This document shows, in pieces, positions 4,752-5,098 of a stretch of DNA of 5,098 nucleotides. How positions within the stretch are numbered: position 1 is the first letter of the stretch; each line of letters begins with the position of its first letter. The translations under genes and the position numbers were made by a program. Below the pieces are notes generated by a model. That model saw nothing but the letters and a program-made list of their open reading frames with translations, ran no database searches and was not told where the DNA came from. Source of the stretch: Gammaproteobacteria bacterium (lineage in GTDB: Bacteria; Pseudomonadota; Gammaproteobacteria; GCA-001735895); contig JARFPR010000377.1 of assembly GCA_029288195.1 (NCBI GenBank), positions 1 to 5,098 of the forward strand. Reading direction: 5' to 3'.

Positions 4752-5098
4752 TACCGCACCCTCTCTGGAAGCGGCCTGGTGGCTTCGTTCTTACTGATCC
4801 ACCACAATCCGAGGAAGAATCCAAAGTAACCCAGGCTAAATACGCGGGCGAACAGGGTGCGGGTCTCGGTCGCGGGCAACGCCCCAAGGTAGCCCAGTCC
4901 AATGAAACTGACCACCAGCATCACCAGCAACAACTTGAAGGCCGTCGAGCGATAACGCACTGACCTGACCTTGCCCCGGTCAATCCAGGGCAACACGAAC
5001 AGCACCGCTATCGCTGCAAACATTGCAAGTACACCGGCAAGCTTGTCGGGGATAGCGCGCAGAATCGCGTAGAAAGGCGTGAAGTACCAGACCGGCGC
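4751..5098 (-). CDS. petB: Cytochrome b of the bc1 complex, C-terminal 115 residues, 5' end outside window
   Basis: The reading frame enters from the right edge and shows the last 115 residues of cytochrome b, the membrane subunit that carries the two b haems and forms the quinol-oxidising (Qo) and quinone-reducing (Qi) sites. It begins within the Qo motif, PVWY, followed by FTPFYAILRAIPDK, the conserved ef-loop segment. Three membrane helices follow, at about visible residues 20-39, 53-73 and 83-101, matching helices F, G and H. The polar tail ends RPLPERVR. In this family the N-terminal part, not visible here, carries the haem-ligand histidines. The gene is partial only because of the window edge; no frameshift is seen. 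The upstream neighbour is expected to be petA (Rieske protein). Confidence 0.94.
   Translation of the reverse strand, partial: APVWYFTPFYAILRAIPDKLAGVLAMFAAIAVLFVLPWIDRGKVRSVRYRSTAFKLLLVMLVVSFIGLGYLGALPATETRTLFARVFSLGYFGFFLGLWWISKNEATRPLPERVR
4759..4763 (-). promoter_or_regulatory. Ribosome binding site of petC inside the petB end
   Basis: GAGGG on the minus strand lies 7 nt before the petC ATG and inside the last petB codons. With the TAATG overlap it fixes the petC start and indicates coupled translation. Confidence 0.5.

Overview
The window is a chromosomal segment from a gammaproteobacterium, probably a marine or otherwise uncultured lineage. The evidence is the LpoA lipoprotein (a gammaproteobacterial family), the lpoA-yraN pair, the petABC-sspAB gene order, and a PVWY rather than PEWY Qo motif in cytochrome b. 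I cannot name a genus from the sequence.

Layout, left to right. lpoA (53-1987, +) encodes an outer-membrane lipoprotein that activates a peptidoglycan synthase. It is followed after 4 nt by yraN (1992-2357, +), a small protein with a PD-(D/E)XK nuclease-like fold. A 535-bp stretch without a credible gene (2358-2892) follows and is dominated by large inverted repeats. On the minus strand, reading right to left, come the 3' end of petB (cytochrome b, cut by the window edge), petC (cytochrome c1), sspA and sspB. The petB stop and petC start overlap (TAATG), 17 nt separate petC from sspA, and 54 nt separate sspA from sspB, so these four look like one operon that starts beyond the right edge.

How the genes work together. 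PetB and PetC are two of the three catalytic subunits of the respiratory cytochrome bc1 complex. SspA is a GST-fold protein that binds RNA polymerase, and SspB delivers ssrA-tagged proteins to ClpXP. The bc1 and ssp genes are commonly adjacent in this class. The left gene pair belongs to the cell-envelope cluster rsmI-lpoA-yraN-diaA/gmhA-dolP, but here the last two genes are absent and the repeat block lies where they would be expected.

The most unusual part is the convergent intergenic block. It holds three palindromic units: a 212-bp composite with nested 26-, 8- and 25-bp stems, a 129-bp unit with 27-bp arms, and a 48-bp unit. They share an architecture in which a long stem is interrupted almost only on its left side, by a segment that can itself fold. 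Two of them carry the same 16-nt motif, CGGTCCGACGCATCGG, at the same junction. They look like members of a dispersed REP/MITE-like palindromic family. I recognise no named family, and no transposase or target-site duplication is visible.
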